Source of the DNA: JBAYSY01 sp041675885
GTDB lineage: Bacteria > Pseudomonadota > Alphaproteobacteria > Rhodobacterales > Rhodobacteraceae
Reading direction: 5' to 3'
Length of the DNA: 19,158 nt
Assembly: GCA_041675885.1 (NCBI GenBank)
Contig: JBAYSY010000052.1
Location: 1 to 19,158 of the forward strand
The notes under the pieces are model-generated. The model searched no databases. It was given only the letters and a program-made list of their open reading frames with translations, and was not told where the DNA came from. Shown here piece by piece: positions 1-6,383 of this stretch. The translations under genes and the position numbers were made by a program. How positions within the stretch are numbered: the stretch's first letter is position 1; the number at the start of each line of letters is the position of its first letter.

Positions 1-94
1 GGCGGCGTCCCTCTCCACGGGACGGGTTCAAGCAGACCCCGGGGCGGTCACGGGATCGCCGCCGGTAACCACAATAACAGAATTCATCCAGACA
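1..94. other. Left-edge sequence without a recognisable gene
   Basis: No coding region, RNA gene or clear regulatory site could be supported here. A 19-codon minus-strand reading frame starting near 87 ends at a stop near 28 and has no recognisable features. The stretch abuts the inverted partial repeat copy that starts at 95 and does not match the interior of the other repeat copies. Confidence 0.5.
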
Positions 95-178
95 GGGCGG
101 TCGGCCGCTGCCCGGCGGCGCGTGCCGCGCCTTGATTCCGGGCAAGAGGGGGATGGGTGGCGAAGTTTCGCGCCTCAC
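95..178 (-). repeat. Dispersed repeat, partial inverted copy (copy A)
   Basis: Read on the minus strand, positions 146 to 95 match positions 3859-3910 (copy C) without a mismatch over 52 bases. The match covers the conserved left flank (TTGCCCGGAATCAAGG) and the left 16-base inverted end (GGGCAGCGGCCGACCG). Positions 147-178 further match the left flank of copy B, which has the same GCGAAAC and CCACCCATCCCC blocks. The interior and right inverted end found in copies B, C and D are absent, so this is a truncated copy in opposite orientation. It lies downstream of the gapR stop codon. Confidence 0.8.
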
Positions 179-270
179 CCCCTGTAGGGTGAGCAATGTC
201 GCGGGCGGGCACGGCTGCCCAGCGCCCGCAACGCAGGCAGCCCCCGGAACGGCGGGCGAATCGCCCGGCC

Positions 271-528
271 TCACTCCATCCCGAGCGCGGCCTTGTACAT
301 TTCCAGCACCGCCTCTTCCTCGGCGATCTCGTCGGGCTTGCGTTTGCGCAGCGCGACGACCTTGCGCAGAATCTTGGTGTCGTAGCCGCGCCCCTTGGCT
401 TCGGCCATCAGCTCTTTCTGCTGCTCGGCAACGTCCTTCTTTTCGGATTCCAGTTGCTCGTAACGTTCGATGAACTGGCGCAGCTCGTCGGCGGCCACGC
501 CATAGTTGTCGGTGGGGTCGGTCATCAT
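271..528 (-). CDS. gapR: GapR family DNA-binding protein (DUF2312)
   Basis: This 85-residue protein matches the DUF2312/UPF0335 family, whose Caulobacter member GapR is a nucleoid-associated protein that binds overtwisted AT-rich DNA ahead of replication and transcription. What is seen is a single highly charged, helical chain: residues 11-50 form a coiled-coil-like stretch (ELRQFIERYEQLESEKKD), followed by the family signature KGRGYDTKILRKVVALRKR at about 45-63 and an acidic helix ending in YKAALGME. The length fits the family (about 80-90 residues). Two adjacent ATG codons (528 and 525) are possible starts; a GAGAGG ribosome site lies just upstream. The gene diverges from the heat-shock genes across about 230 bases. 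A short GGGCG/CGCCC hairpin follows the stop at once (254-266) but has no T-tract. Family assignment is confident; function is transferred from Caulobacter. Confidence 0.9.
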   Translation of the reverse strand: MMTDPTDNYGVAADELRQFIERYEQLESEKKDVAEQQKELMAEAKGRGYDTKILRKVVALRKRKPDEIAEEEAVLEMYKAALGME

Positions 529-660
529 CGCCTCTCGCTGCCCGGGGGGGCGTTGGGGTTCGTGGGGGGTCGTGCCCTGCCGGTTCCTATCCGGCCCGGC
601 GCGGCGGTTCAAGCGCCCGCCCGGCGGCCGGTTCCCGGTTCCCGGACCCCGGTCGCGGGC

Positions 661-689
661 CTTGTGTCCGGCGGGACACACCCCCATAT
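661..689 (+). promoter_or_regulatory. Sigma-32 (heat-shock) type promoter for hsp20
   Basis: CTTGTG at 661-666 and CCCCATAT at 682-689 are separated by 15 bases. This closely follows the RpoH consensus (CTTGAA, 13-15 bases, CCCCATnT). The -10-like element matches at every defined position. The predicted transcript would start near 695-697, leaving a leader of about 65 bases before the small heat-shock protein start. The site is inferred from sequence only, but its position before an hsp20 gene supports it. Confidence 0.75.
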
Positions 690-694
690 CTGTG

Positions 695-760
695 GGGCGC
701 GGGCTGCCCGGGTTGACGGGGGCGCGCGCGGGAATGTCGCTTGCAGCAAGGGCATGACGG
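695..760 (+). promoter_or_regulatory. hsp20 5' leader with ROSE-like RNA thermometer hairpin
   Basis: The leader ends in a short hairpin that traps the Shine-Dalgarno sequence AAGGG (748-752), 8 bases before the ATG. UCGCU at 737-741 fits the ROSE core motif U(U/C)GCU. It can pair as C738-G752, a G739-G751 mismatch, C740-G750, U741-A749, U742-A748 and G743-C747, around a three-base loop. A G opposite a G of the Shine-Dalgarno is the hallmark of ROSE thermometers, which precede hsp20-type genes in rhizobia and other proteobacteria. A second GC hairpin (CGGG-CTG-CCCG) lies further upstream in the leader. No folding program was run, and the short stem leaves doubt. Confidence 0.55.
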
Positions 761-1174
761 ATGACGAAGACGGGCTTCGGGGCGCACCCCTTTCTTCTGG
801 GGTTCGAGCAACTGGAACGGCTGGTCGAACGCACGGCGAAATCGGCCAACGAGGGTTACCCGCCGTTCAACATCGAACGGCTGTCGGAAAACGACTACCG
901 CATCACGCTTGCCGTGGCGGGGTTCGCCGAGGCCGATCTGTCGATCACGGTCGAGGACCGGCAACTGACCGTCCACGGGCGCCAGCAGGAGCCGGACGAT
1001 TCCCGGGTGTTCCTGCATCGCGGCATCGCCGCCCGGCAGTTCCAGCGCGGTTTCGTGCTGGCCGAGGGGGTCGAGGTGGCGGGGGCGCGGCTGGCCGATG
1101 GCCTGCTGCATCTCGATCTTCGCCGCTCGGTCGCGGAACCCCGGGTGCAGACGATCCCGATCGGCCGTGGCTGA
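761..1174 (+). CDS. Small heat-shock protein, Hsp20/IbpA family
   Basis: A 137-residue small heat-shock protein, an ATP-independent holdase that binds unfolding proteins in the cytoplasm. The alpha-crystallin domain spans about residues 33-125. It shows PPFNIERLSENDYRITLAVAGF at its start, the strand SITVEDRQLTVHGR (61-74) and the ARLADGLLHLDL block (109-120), a version of the conserved A-x-x-x-G-L motif. The C-terminal I-x-I anchor is present as IPI (132-134). Start choice: the ATG at 761 has AAGGG at a spacing of 8; an ATG at 754 is out of frame and too near that site. A sigma-32-like promoter and a ROSE-like leader precede it. A DUF1150 gene follows after 37 bases, probably in the same transcript. 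Close to IbpA, but a Rhodobacterales-specific clade; no symbol assigned. Confidence 0.93.
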   Translation: MTKTGFGAHPFLLGFEQLERLVERTAKSANEGYPPFNIERLSENDYRITLAVAGFAEADLSITVEDRQLTVHGRQQEPDDSRVFLHRGIAARQFQRGFVLAEGVEVAGARLADGLLHLDLRRSVAEPRVQTIPIGRG

Positions 1175-1211
1175 GAGGCGGGCAAGGGTAGCAGGAAGAA
1201 GGAGCAGAGCC

Positions 1212-1439
1212 ATGGAAACGCGCTACGATTTCGGTCCCGAGACCGGCGAACGCATCGTCTATGTGCGCCCGGTGCCGGTGGCGGAACTGCCCGAGGAATT
1301 GCAGGCGCAGGCCGGGGGCCTCACCACGATCTATGCGCTGCACAGCCCCGACGGCGAACGGCTGGCGCTGGTGCGCGACCGCAACATCGCCTTCATGCTG
1401 GCACGGCAGAACGACCTTGCGCCGGTGAGCACGCATTGA
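1212..1439 (+). CDS. DUF1150 family protein
   Basis: A 75-residue protein of the DUF1150 family, which is of unknown function and is found mostly in alphaproteobacteria. Visible features are YVRPVPVAELPEEL near residues 17-30 and the conserved tail segment LALVRDRNIAFMLARQNDLAPVSTH (51-75). There is no signal peptide or membrane segment. The start is well supported by AAGGAGCAGAGCC before the ATG. It lies 37 bases after hsp20 and is probably co-transcribed, and so heat induced; a link to proteostasis is inferred from this context only. A GGGAC/GTCCC hairpin at 1468-1482 follows the stop but has no T-run. Confidence 0.88.
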   Translation: METRYDFGPETGERIVYVRPVPVAELPEELQAQAGGLTTIYALHSPDGERLALVRDRNIAFMLARQNDLAPVSTH

Positions 1440-1502
1440 ACGGGTAAGGCATCGCTGCAAGGTGTCGGGGACAAGGCGTCCCGGTGTCCACCTGCGGGAC
1501 TC

Positions 1503-1735
1503 GGGGCGCGAAACCTCTCCACCCATCCCCTCTTGCCCGGAATCAAGCCACGCCAGCGCCGCCGGGCAGCGGCCGATCGCCCGCGTCACGCCGGAGGCGT
1601 GCCTTCGGCACGATGGCGGTCGCTGTTGCAACGTTTCCGCAGGCACATACGCCAGGGTATCCGTGACCATGAACTGCCAGGCCACGATCGTTGCAGCGGC
1701 CCCTCGCGGTCGGCCGCTGCCCTTCCGTTGCGCGA
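1503..1735 (+). repeat. Dispersed MITE-like repeat, copy B
   Basis: The core runs from 1564 to 1722 (159 bases). It is bounded by GGGCAGCGGCCGATCG (1564-1579) and its near-perfect reverse complement CGGTCGGCCGCTGCCC (1707-1722), with one mismatch. The core aligns over its full length with copies C and D. The left flank from about 1503, including TTGCCCGGAATCAAG, is shared with copy A. It fills most of the gene-free interval between the DUF1150 gene and the 3' end of sat/cysC. No transposase is encoded. A hairpin CGTGCC-TTC-GGCACG lies inside. Confidence 0.85.
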
Positions 1736-1783
1736 GGAAACAGGCCGACGCGGTGGACAATCAGCCCACCCCGGCTTGAGAAC

Positions 1784-1818
1784 CGGCCCCCCCGCCCCGG
1801 AAGCGGCGGGGGAGGCCG
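1784..1818 (-). terminator. Candidate terminator of the sat/cysC gene
   Basis: About 18 bases past the stop codon (1837) on the minus strand is a strong stem of CCCCCGCC (1789-1796) against GGCGGGGG (1805-1812) with an 8-base loop. It extends to about 13 pairs (1784-1818) if A1813 is bulged. The following minus-strand sequence (GGTTCTCAAG) is only weakly T-rich, so it may be a stability hairpin rather than a strong intrinsic terminator. Confidence 0.5.
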
Positions 1819-1836
1819 TATGGGTCCGGCCCTGGC

Positions 1837-3543
1837 TCAGGCCCGGATCAGGCCGAGTGATTCCAGCTTCAGGATTACCTGATGTGCGCAGTGATCGACA
1901 TCGACCTTTTCGGTATCGACCACCAGTTCGGCCTGGGTCGGCACCTCGTAAGGGTCGGAAATCCCGGTGAATTCCTTGATCGTCCCCTCACGCGCCAGCT
2001 TGTAGAGCCCCTTGCGGTCGCGCCGTTCGCATTCCTCGATGCTGGTCGCCACATGCACCTCGACGAAGGCGCCGTATTGCTCGATCATCTCGCGTACCGC
2101 ACGGCGGGTCGCGGTATAGGGCGCGATCGGTGCGCAAAGCGCGATGCCGCCGTTCTTGGTGATCTCGGAGGCGACATAGCCGATCCGGCGGATGTTGATG
2201 TCGCGATGCTCCTTGGAGAAGCCGAGTTCCGACGACAGATGCTTGCGCACCACGTCGCCGTCGAGCAGCGTCACCGGACGCCCGCCCATCTCCATCAGCT
2301 TGACCATCAGCGCATTGGCGATGGTCGATTTGCCCGAACCCGACAGGCCGGTGAAGAACACGGTGAACCCCTGCTGCGCCCGCGGCGGCGAGGTGCGGCG
2401 CAGCTCGCGCACCACCTCGGGGAAGGAGAACCATTCCGGGATCTCCAGCCCCTCGCGCAGGCGGCGGCGCAACTCGGTGCCCGAGATGTTGAGAACGGTC
2501 ACGCCCTCCTCGATCTCGTCGGCGGGCTCGTATTGCGCGCGTTCCTGCACATAGACCATGTGCTTGAAGTCCATCATCTCGATCCCGACTTCCTCGGCGT
2601 GTTGGCGCACCATTTCCTGCGCGTCGTAGGGGCCGTAGAAATCTTCGCCGGCCGAGTTCTTGCCCGGCCCGGCATGGTCGCGCCCGACGATCATATGGGT
2701 GCAGCCGTGGTTCCTGCGGATGATCGCATGCCAGAGCGCCTCGCGCGGGCCGCCCATGCGCATGGCAAGGTTCAAAAGCGACAGATGCGTGGTCGCGGCC
2801 GGGTATTTGTCCAGCACCGCCTCGTAGCAGCGGACGCGGGTGAAATGGTCCACGTCGCCCGGTTTGGTCATGCCGACCACAGGGTGGATCAGCAGGTTGG
2901 CCTGCGCCTCGCGCGCGGCGCGGAAGGTGAGTTCCTGATGCGCCCGGTGCAGCGGGTTGCGGGTCTGGAACGCCACCACCCGGCGCCAGCCCATCTTGCG
3001 GAAGAAGGCGCGTAGTTCATTGGGCGTGTCGCGGCGGGCCTTGAAGTCGTAATGCACCGGCGGCTGGATGCCGGTCACCGGCCCGCCGAGATAGACGGGG
3101 CCCGCCACATGGTGCAGGTAGTTCACCGCCGGATGGGCGAGGTCGTCGGCGCCGAACACCTTTTCGGCCTCGTTCGCCTTGTTCGGCGCCCATTTGTCGG
3201 TCACCGACAGGATCGCCAGGATCACCCCCTCCTGGTCGCGCAGCGCGATGTCCTGCCCCGGCTCGATCCCTTCGGCGAACGCCTCGGAGACATCCAGCGT
3301 CACCGGCATCGGCCAGAGCGTGCCGTCCGCCGTGCGCATGTTCTCGACCACGCCGTCGTAATCGGCCCGGGTCATGAAACCCTTGAGCGGGTGGAAGCCG
3401 CCGTTCATCAAAAGCTCCAGATCGCAGATCTGGCGCGGCGTCAGATCCCAGGACGGAAGCTGGCCGGCCTCGGTCTTCAGCTTCTGGGCGGATTCGTAAG
3501 AGACATACAGCTCCGGGACCGGAGCGAGATTCGGCAGAGCCAT
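1837..3543 (-). CDS. Bifunctional sulfate adenylyltransferase / adenylylsulfate kinase
   Basis: A 568-residue fusion enzyme that activates sulfate. The N-terminal half makes APS from ATP and sulfate; the C-terminal half phosphorylates APS to PAPS, for assimilatory reduction or sulfation. The sulfurylase part (about 1-385) shows the nucleotide-binding QTRNPLHRAH (193-202), GRDHAGPG (287-294) and ISGTELRRRL (353-362). The APS kinase part (about 391-568) shows the P-loop GLSGSGKST (399-407), LDGD (427-430), the RKHLSSELGFSKEHRDINIRR block and the DPYEVP segment near 530. The ATG at 3543 is chosen because homology begins there (MALPNLAPVPELYVSYESAQKL); upstream in-frame sequence belongs to the spacer and repeat C. 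A modest GAGG lies 8 bases before it. This single-chain Sat-CysC form replaces CysDN plus CysC. Both active sites look intact. Confidence 0.95.
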   Translation of the reverse strand: MALPNLAPVPELYVSYESAQKLKTEAGQLPSWDLTPRQICDLELLMNGGFHPLKGFMTRADYDGVVENMRTADGTLWPMPVTLDVSEAFAEGIEPGQDIALRDQEGVILAILSVTDKWAPNKANEAEKVFGADDLAHPAVNYLHHVAGPVYLGGPVTGIQPPVHYDFKARRDTPNELRAFFRKMGWRRVVAFQTRNPLHRAHQELTFRAAREAQANLLIHPVVGMTKPGDVDHFTRVRCYEAVLDKYPAATTHLSLLNLAMRMGGPREALWHAIIRRNHGCTHMIVGRDHAGPGKNSAGEDFYGPYDAQEMVRQHAEEVGIEMMDFKHMVYVQERAQYEPADEIEEGVTVLNISGTELRRRLREGLEIPEWFSFPEVVRELRRTSPPRAQQGFTVFFTGLSGSGKSTIANALMVKLMEMGGRPVTLLDGDVVRKHLSSELGFSKEHRDINIRRIGYVASEITKNGGIALCAPIAPYTATRRAVREMIEQYGAFVEVHVATSIEECERRDRKGLYKLAREGTIKEFTGISDPYEVPTQAELVVDTEKVDVDHCAHQVILKLESLGLIRA

Positions 3544-3560
3544 TCGGCGACCTCGGCTTT

Positions 3561-3582
3561 CGATACAGACGCGATACAGACG
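3561..3582. repeat. Perfect 11-bp tandem duplication in the sat leader
   Basis: CGATACAGACG occurs twice without a gap (3561-3571 and 3572-3582), ending 18 bases upstream of the sat/cysC start codon. It could be a regulator site or simply replication slippage. The proximity to the ribosome site makes an effect on the leader possible. Confidence 0.7.
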
Positions 3583-3858
3583 GGCGCGGACCGCACCGCT
3601 GCGGGACGCGACGACGGGATGACATATGGGGCGCGGCATAGACCGCGCCGGGGCGGAAAGGCAAGCCGGTGCGGCGGGAATCGGCAAATCCGGGCGATTC
3701 TGCCGTGGTTTCGCCGTCACGGGGCAACAGCGTTCCGGGTTTGCCGCCCCGGCCCGGATGCGGGCGGTCCCGCGGGCATCGGCGGGGCGACGATGTTCCG
3801 GGGGTGGTATCGCCCGCCCGGCCATGGTGCGGGGCGGAACGCCGGATGCGCGCGCCCC
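3583..3858. other. Spacer upstream of sat/cysC, no gene seen
   Basis: About 275 bases between the tandem duplication and repeat copy C hold no supported gene. On the minus strand TTGCCT (3664-3659) and TCTATG (3642-3637), 16 bases apart, could be a weak promoter for sat/cysC, but agreement with consensus is poor. Open frames that cross this stretch show no family resemblance and read into the repeat. Confidence 0.4.
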
Positions 3859-4062
3859 CTTGCCCGGAATCAAGGCGCGGCACGCGCCGCCGGGCAGCGG
3901 CCGACCGCCCGCGTCACACCGGAGGCGTGCCTTCGGCACGACGGCGGCCGCTCCTGCAACGTCTCGACATGCACATGCGTCAGGGTATCCGGCACCATGA
4001 ACTGCCAGACGACAACCGGCAGAAGCGGCCCCCGCGGTCGGCCGCTGCCCTCCGTTACGCCG
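3859..4062 (+). repeat. Dispersed MITE-like repeat, copy C
   Basis: The core is 3892-4050 (159 bases, the same length as copy B), with perfect 16-base inverted ends: GGGCAGCGGCCGACCG (3892-3907) and CGGTCGGCCGCTGCCC (4035-4050). The left flank 3859-3891 carries TTGCCCGGAATCAAGG and, with the left end, is identical to copy A over 52 bases. Copies B, C and D keep the interior blocks GAGGCGTGCCT, GGCACGA, GCAACGT and AACTGCCAG. It lies between the trxB 3' end and the sat/cysC 5' region. Confidence 0.87.
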
Positions 4063-4066
4063 GGAT

Positions 4067-4086
4067 GGTGGGCAATATTGCCCACC
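4067..4086. repeat. 20-bp perfect palindrome downstream of trxB
   Basis: GGTGGGCAATATTGCCCACC is its own reverse complement over all 20 bases. It sits between the end of repeat copy C and the 3' end of trxB. It could be a REP-type unit, a transcript-end hairpin or an operator. AT-rich bases at the centre of a GC palindrome are typical of dispersed palindromes in GC-rich proteobacteria. Confidence 0.75.
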
Positions 4087-4100
4087 TACACCCGCACCGA

Positions 4101-4122
4101 TAGGGTGCGTTCACGCGCACCA
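4101..4122. repeat. Diverged REP-like hairpin downstream of trxB
   Basis: GGTGCG (4104-4109) pairs with CGCACC (4116-4121) around TTCACG, preceded by TAG. The outer bases agree with the REP-like unit seen at 9261-9339 and 16501-16561 (TAGGGTGCG...GCGCACC), but the centre differs. It lies 20 bases beyond the trxB stop and may help end or stabilise that transcript. Confidence 0.6.
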
Positions 4123-4141
4123 CCCACCCCCGGCCGCGCGC

Positions 4142-5098
4142 CTATTCCCCCGCTTCGGCCAGGAAGCGCTCGGCGTCCAGCGCCGCCATGCAGCCCATGC
4201 CGGCCGAGGTCACCGCCTGCCGGTAGACGTGATCGGTCAGGTCGCCCGCCGCGAACACGCCGGGGATCGAGGTGCGGGTCGTCCCCGGCTCGACCACCAC
4301 ATAGCCGCCGTGATGGGTCTCCAGCTGGTCCTTGACCAGTTCCGACGCAGGCGCATGGCCGATCGCCACGAAGAAGCCGTCGCAGGGCACCACGGTTTCC
4401 GCCCCCGTCGCCACATGCCGCGCCCGGACGCCGGTGACGCCCAGCGGCGCCTCGGTGCCCAGCACCTCCTCGACCGTGTGGTCCCAGAGGATCTCGACCT
4501 TGGGGTTCCTGAACAGCCGGTCCTGCAATATCTTCTCGGCCCGCAGGCTGTCGCGGCGGTGGATCAGCGTGACCTTGCTGGCGAAGTTGGTCAGGAACAG
4601 CGCCTCCTCGACCGCGGTGTTGCCGCCGCCGATCACCGCCACTTCCTTGCCGCGATAGAAGAACCCGTCGCAGGTGGCGCAGGCCGAGACGCCGAAGCCC
4701 TTGAACTTCTCCTCGCCCGGCAGGTCCAGCCATTTCGCCTGTGCCCCGGTCGCCAGGATCAGCGCGTCGGCGGTATAGGTGGTGCCGCTGTCGCCCTTCG
4801 CCACGAAGGGGCGGCGCGACAGGTCCACGCCGGTGATGTGGTCCGCGATCACCTCGGCCCCCACGGCGCTTGCGTGGGCCTCCATCCGCTGCATCAGGTC
4901 GGGGCCCTGCACCTCGGTATCGCCGGGCCAGTTCTCGACCTCGGTGGTGATGGTGAGCTGACCGCCGGGCTGGATCCCCTGCACCAGGATCGGGTCGAGC
5001 ATCGCCCGCGCGGCATAGACCGCCGCCGTATAGCCCGCGGGCCCCGAGCCGATGATGAGGACGCGCGTATGCCGCGCCGCGCCGTTCTGCTCCGTCAT
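4142..5098 (-). CDS. trxB: Thioredoxin-disulfide reductase
   Basis: A 318-residue cytoplasmic flavoenzyme that passes electrons from NADPH through FAD and a redox disulfide to thioredoxin. The FAD-binding GSGPAGYTAAVYAARA is at 17-32. The active-site CATC is at 140-143 in SACATCDGFFYRG. The NADPH-binding GGGNTAVEEALFL is at 157-169 with HRRDSLRA at 180-187. The C-terminal FAD motif GVFAAGDLTDHVYRQAVTSAGMGCMAALDAERFL is at 280-313. Length and motif order match the low-molecular-weight bacterial class. The ATG at 5098 is preceded by AAGGAAAG at a good distance. It lies between an SDR gene and sat/cysC on the same strand, separated from each by spacers, so it is probably its own transcript. No defect seen. 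Confidence 0.97.
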   Translation of the reverse strand: MTEQNGAARHTRVLIIGSGPAGYTAAVYAARAMLDPILVQGIQPGGQLTITTEVENWPGDTEVQGPDLMQRMEAHASAVGAEVIADHITGVDLSRRPFVAKGDSGTTYTADALILATGAQAKWLDLPGEEKFKGFGVSACATCDGFFYRGKEVAVIGGGNTAVEEALFLTNFASKVTLIHRRDSLRAEKILQDRLFRNPKVEILWDHTVEEVLGTEAPLGVTGVRARHVATGAETVVPCDGFFVAIGHAPASELVKDQLETHHGGYVVVEPGTTRTSIPGVFAAGDLTDHVYRQAVTSAGMGCMAALDAERFLAEAGE

Positions 5099-5212
5099 GG
5101 GTGCTTTCCTTCGTTCCCTGCCTCTCGTGCCCGCCCCATATAGGACGGCGGCGCGCGGGGGAAAAGCGGCGGATGCGCGCGGCTCTGGCCGGCATGGGCT
5201 GGCGCCGGGGGA

Positions 5213-5959
5213 TTATCCCCGGCCGATAAAGGGCATCTTGGTCGCCATCAGCGTCTGGAACTGCACGTTGGCGTGCAAGGGCAGCGCCGCCATCGCCACC
5301 ACCGCTTCGGCCACCAGCCCGGGCTCGATCATCGGCGGGATTTCGGCCCCGGGGTCGGCCGCCCGCAGCCGGGCCACGTGATCTTCCAGCAGTTGCGTCC
5401 GGGCGTTGCCGATGTCGATCTGGCCGCAGGCGATGTCGAAGTCGCGCCCGTCCAGCGACAGTACCTTGGTCAGCCCCGTCACCGCGTGTTTCGTCACCGT
5501 ATAGCACAGCGAGCCCGGCCGCGGCGCATGGGCCGAGATCGAGCCGTTGTTGATGATCCGCCCGCCCTGCGGCTGCTGCCCGCGCATCCGGGCGAAGGCG
5601 GCGCGGGCGCAAAGCACCATGCCGGTGACATTGACCGCGACCGAGGCGTCCCAGTCCTCCAGCGCCACCTCGTCCGGCGGCGCGGCGGGGGCGAAGATCC
5701 CGGCGTTGTTGAACAGGACGTCGATCCGGCCGAACCGTTCGACGGCGGCGTCGAAGGCCGCCTCGACCGCCCCGGGGTCGGTCACGTCGCAGGAAAGCGC
5801 CAGCGCGCCCTGCGCCGCCAGCCCTTCCATCGGCCCGGTGCGGCGGGCGAGCGCCGCCACCCGCCAGCCCGCGTCCAGAAAGGCCCGCGCGGCGGCAAGC
5901 CCGATCCCCGCCGAAGCGCCGGTGATGACGGCCACCCCCGGGCCGGTGTCGCTGCTCAT
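5213..5959 (-). CDS. SDR family NAD(P)-dependent oxidoreductase
   Basis: A 248-residue classical short-chain dehydrogenase/reductase. The Rossmann glycine motif TGASAGIG is at 13-20 and NNAG at 84-87. The catalytic set is N110, S140, Y153 and K157 (YTVTK). Residues R39-R40 after the second strand suggest, but do not prove, NADPH preference. The tail GQIDIGNARTQLLEDHVARLR resembles a subgroup common in Rhodobacterales, but the substrate cannot be read from sequence. The ATG at 5959 has AAAGGAG upstream. It starts 47 bases after the stop of the single-domain Lrp-like gene on the same strand, so the two may be co-transcribed. Confidence 0.92.
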   Translation of the reverse strand: MSSDTGPGVAVITGASAGIGLAAARAFLDAGWRVAALARRTGPMEGLAAQGALALSCDVTDPGAVEAAFDAAVERFGRIDVLFNNAGIFAPAAPPDEVALEDWDASVAVNVTGMVLCARAAFARMRGQQPQGGRIINNGSISAHAPRPGSLCYTVTKHAVTGLTKVLSLDGRDFDIACGQIDIGNARTQLLEDHVARLRAADPGAEIPPMIEPGLVAEAVVAMAALPLHANVQFQTLMATKMPFIGRG

Positions 5960-6006
5960 GCCTGCTGTCTCCTTTGCCTGCCTTGCGGGGGGCCTCTGTT
6001 CCGCGA

Positions 6007-6255
6007 TCAGAACGCCCGGAAGGTCATGGTGGTCAGGGTGCGCACGATGCCGGGAATGTCGAACAGGTTCTCCGACAGGTAACGGCCCACGTCAGCCCCC
6101 TCGGCGGCCTGATCGGGGATATAGACCTTGGCGATCAGGTCGTATTCACCCGAGGTCGAGTAAAGCTCCGACACCACCTCGCGGTCGTAGATCGCATCGG
6201 CCACCTCGTAGGTCTTGCCGGGCTGGCACCGGAACTGGACGAAAACGCAGATCAT
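6007..6255 (-). CDS. Stand-alone Lrp/AsnC ligand-binding (RAM) domain protein
   Basis: An 82-residue protein made only of the Lrp/AsnC effector domain (RAM/SAM fold), without the helix-turn-helix that full regulators carry. The fold signature is visible: a first strand ICVFVQFRCQPGK, then VADAIYDREVVSELYSTSGEYDLIAKVYIP (17-47), with the conserved SGEYDL turn, and a C-terminal VRTLTTMTFRAF strand. Such proteins form beta-barrel dimers and higher rings and bind amino acids; some pair with full-length Lrp proteins. A near-perfect AAGGAGG precedes the ATG at 6255. The gene probably leads an operon with the SDR downstream. It is not a truncated regulator: the start is well defined and the length fits the stand-alone class. 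Confidence 0.88.
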   Translation of the reverse strand: MICVFVQFRCQPGKTYEVADAIYDREVVSELYSTSGEYDLIAKVYIPDQAAEGADVGRYLSENLFDIPGIVRTLTTMTFRAF

Positions 6256-6383
6256 CGCGGCCTCCTTCGCTGGCGCGAGACTAGGACGAAGCGGGGGCCG
6301 AGGAAAGCCCCCGCCGGACGGTGGGAAGCGGGGCGGTTCGAACAGTGGTCGGTGTCCTGTGGAACAAGGCTGTTCCCACCCCC

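Noticed and set aside
1..40. GGGTTCAAG resembling a tRNA T-loop
   Set aside because: No flanking five-base T-stem, acceptor stem or other arms can be drawn; no tRNA is supported.
181..196. GTAGGGTGAGC resembling the start of the REP unit
   Set aside because: Only about nine bases agree and no facing arm exists, so it cannot be counted as a REP copy.
690..736. Metabolite riboswitch in the hsp20 leader
   Set aside because: No known riboswitch core was recognised; the GC hairpins fit a heat-shock leader better.
754..760. Earlier ATG at 754 as hsp20 start
   Set aside because: It is out of frame with the Hsp20 sequence and only one base from the Shine-Dalgarno.
945..1760. Minus-strand frames through the repeats with a shared peptide (SCRRHASGVTRA...GRCPA) in copies B and C
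   Set aside because: The shared peptide comes from the repeat sequence itself. Copy D breaks the frame with a two-base deletion, there is no ribosome site, and the frames run on into unrelated genes.
3544..3939. Extension of sat/cysC upstream of 3543
   Set aside because: The added residues are Arg/Pro-rich, read through the spacer and repeat copy C, and have no counterpart in the enzyme family.
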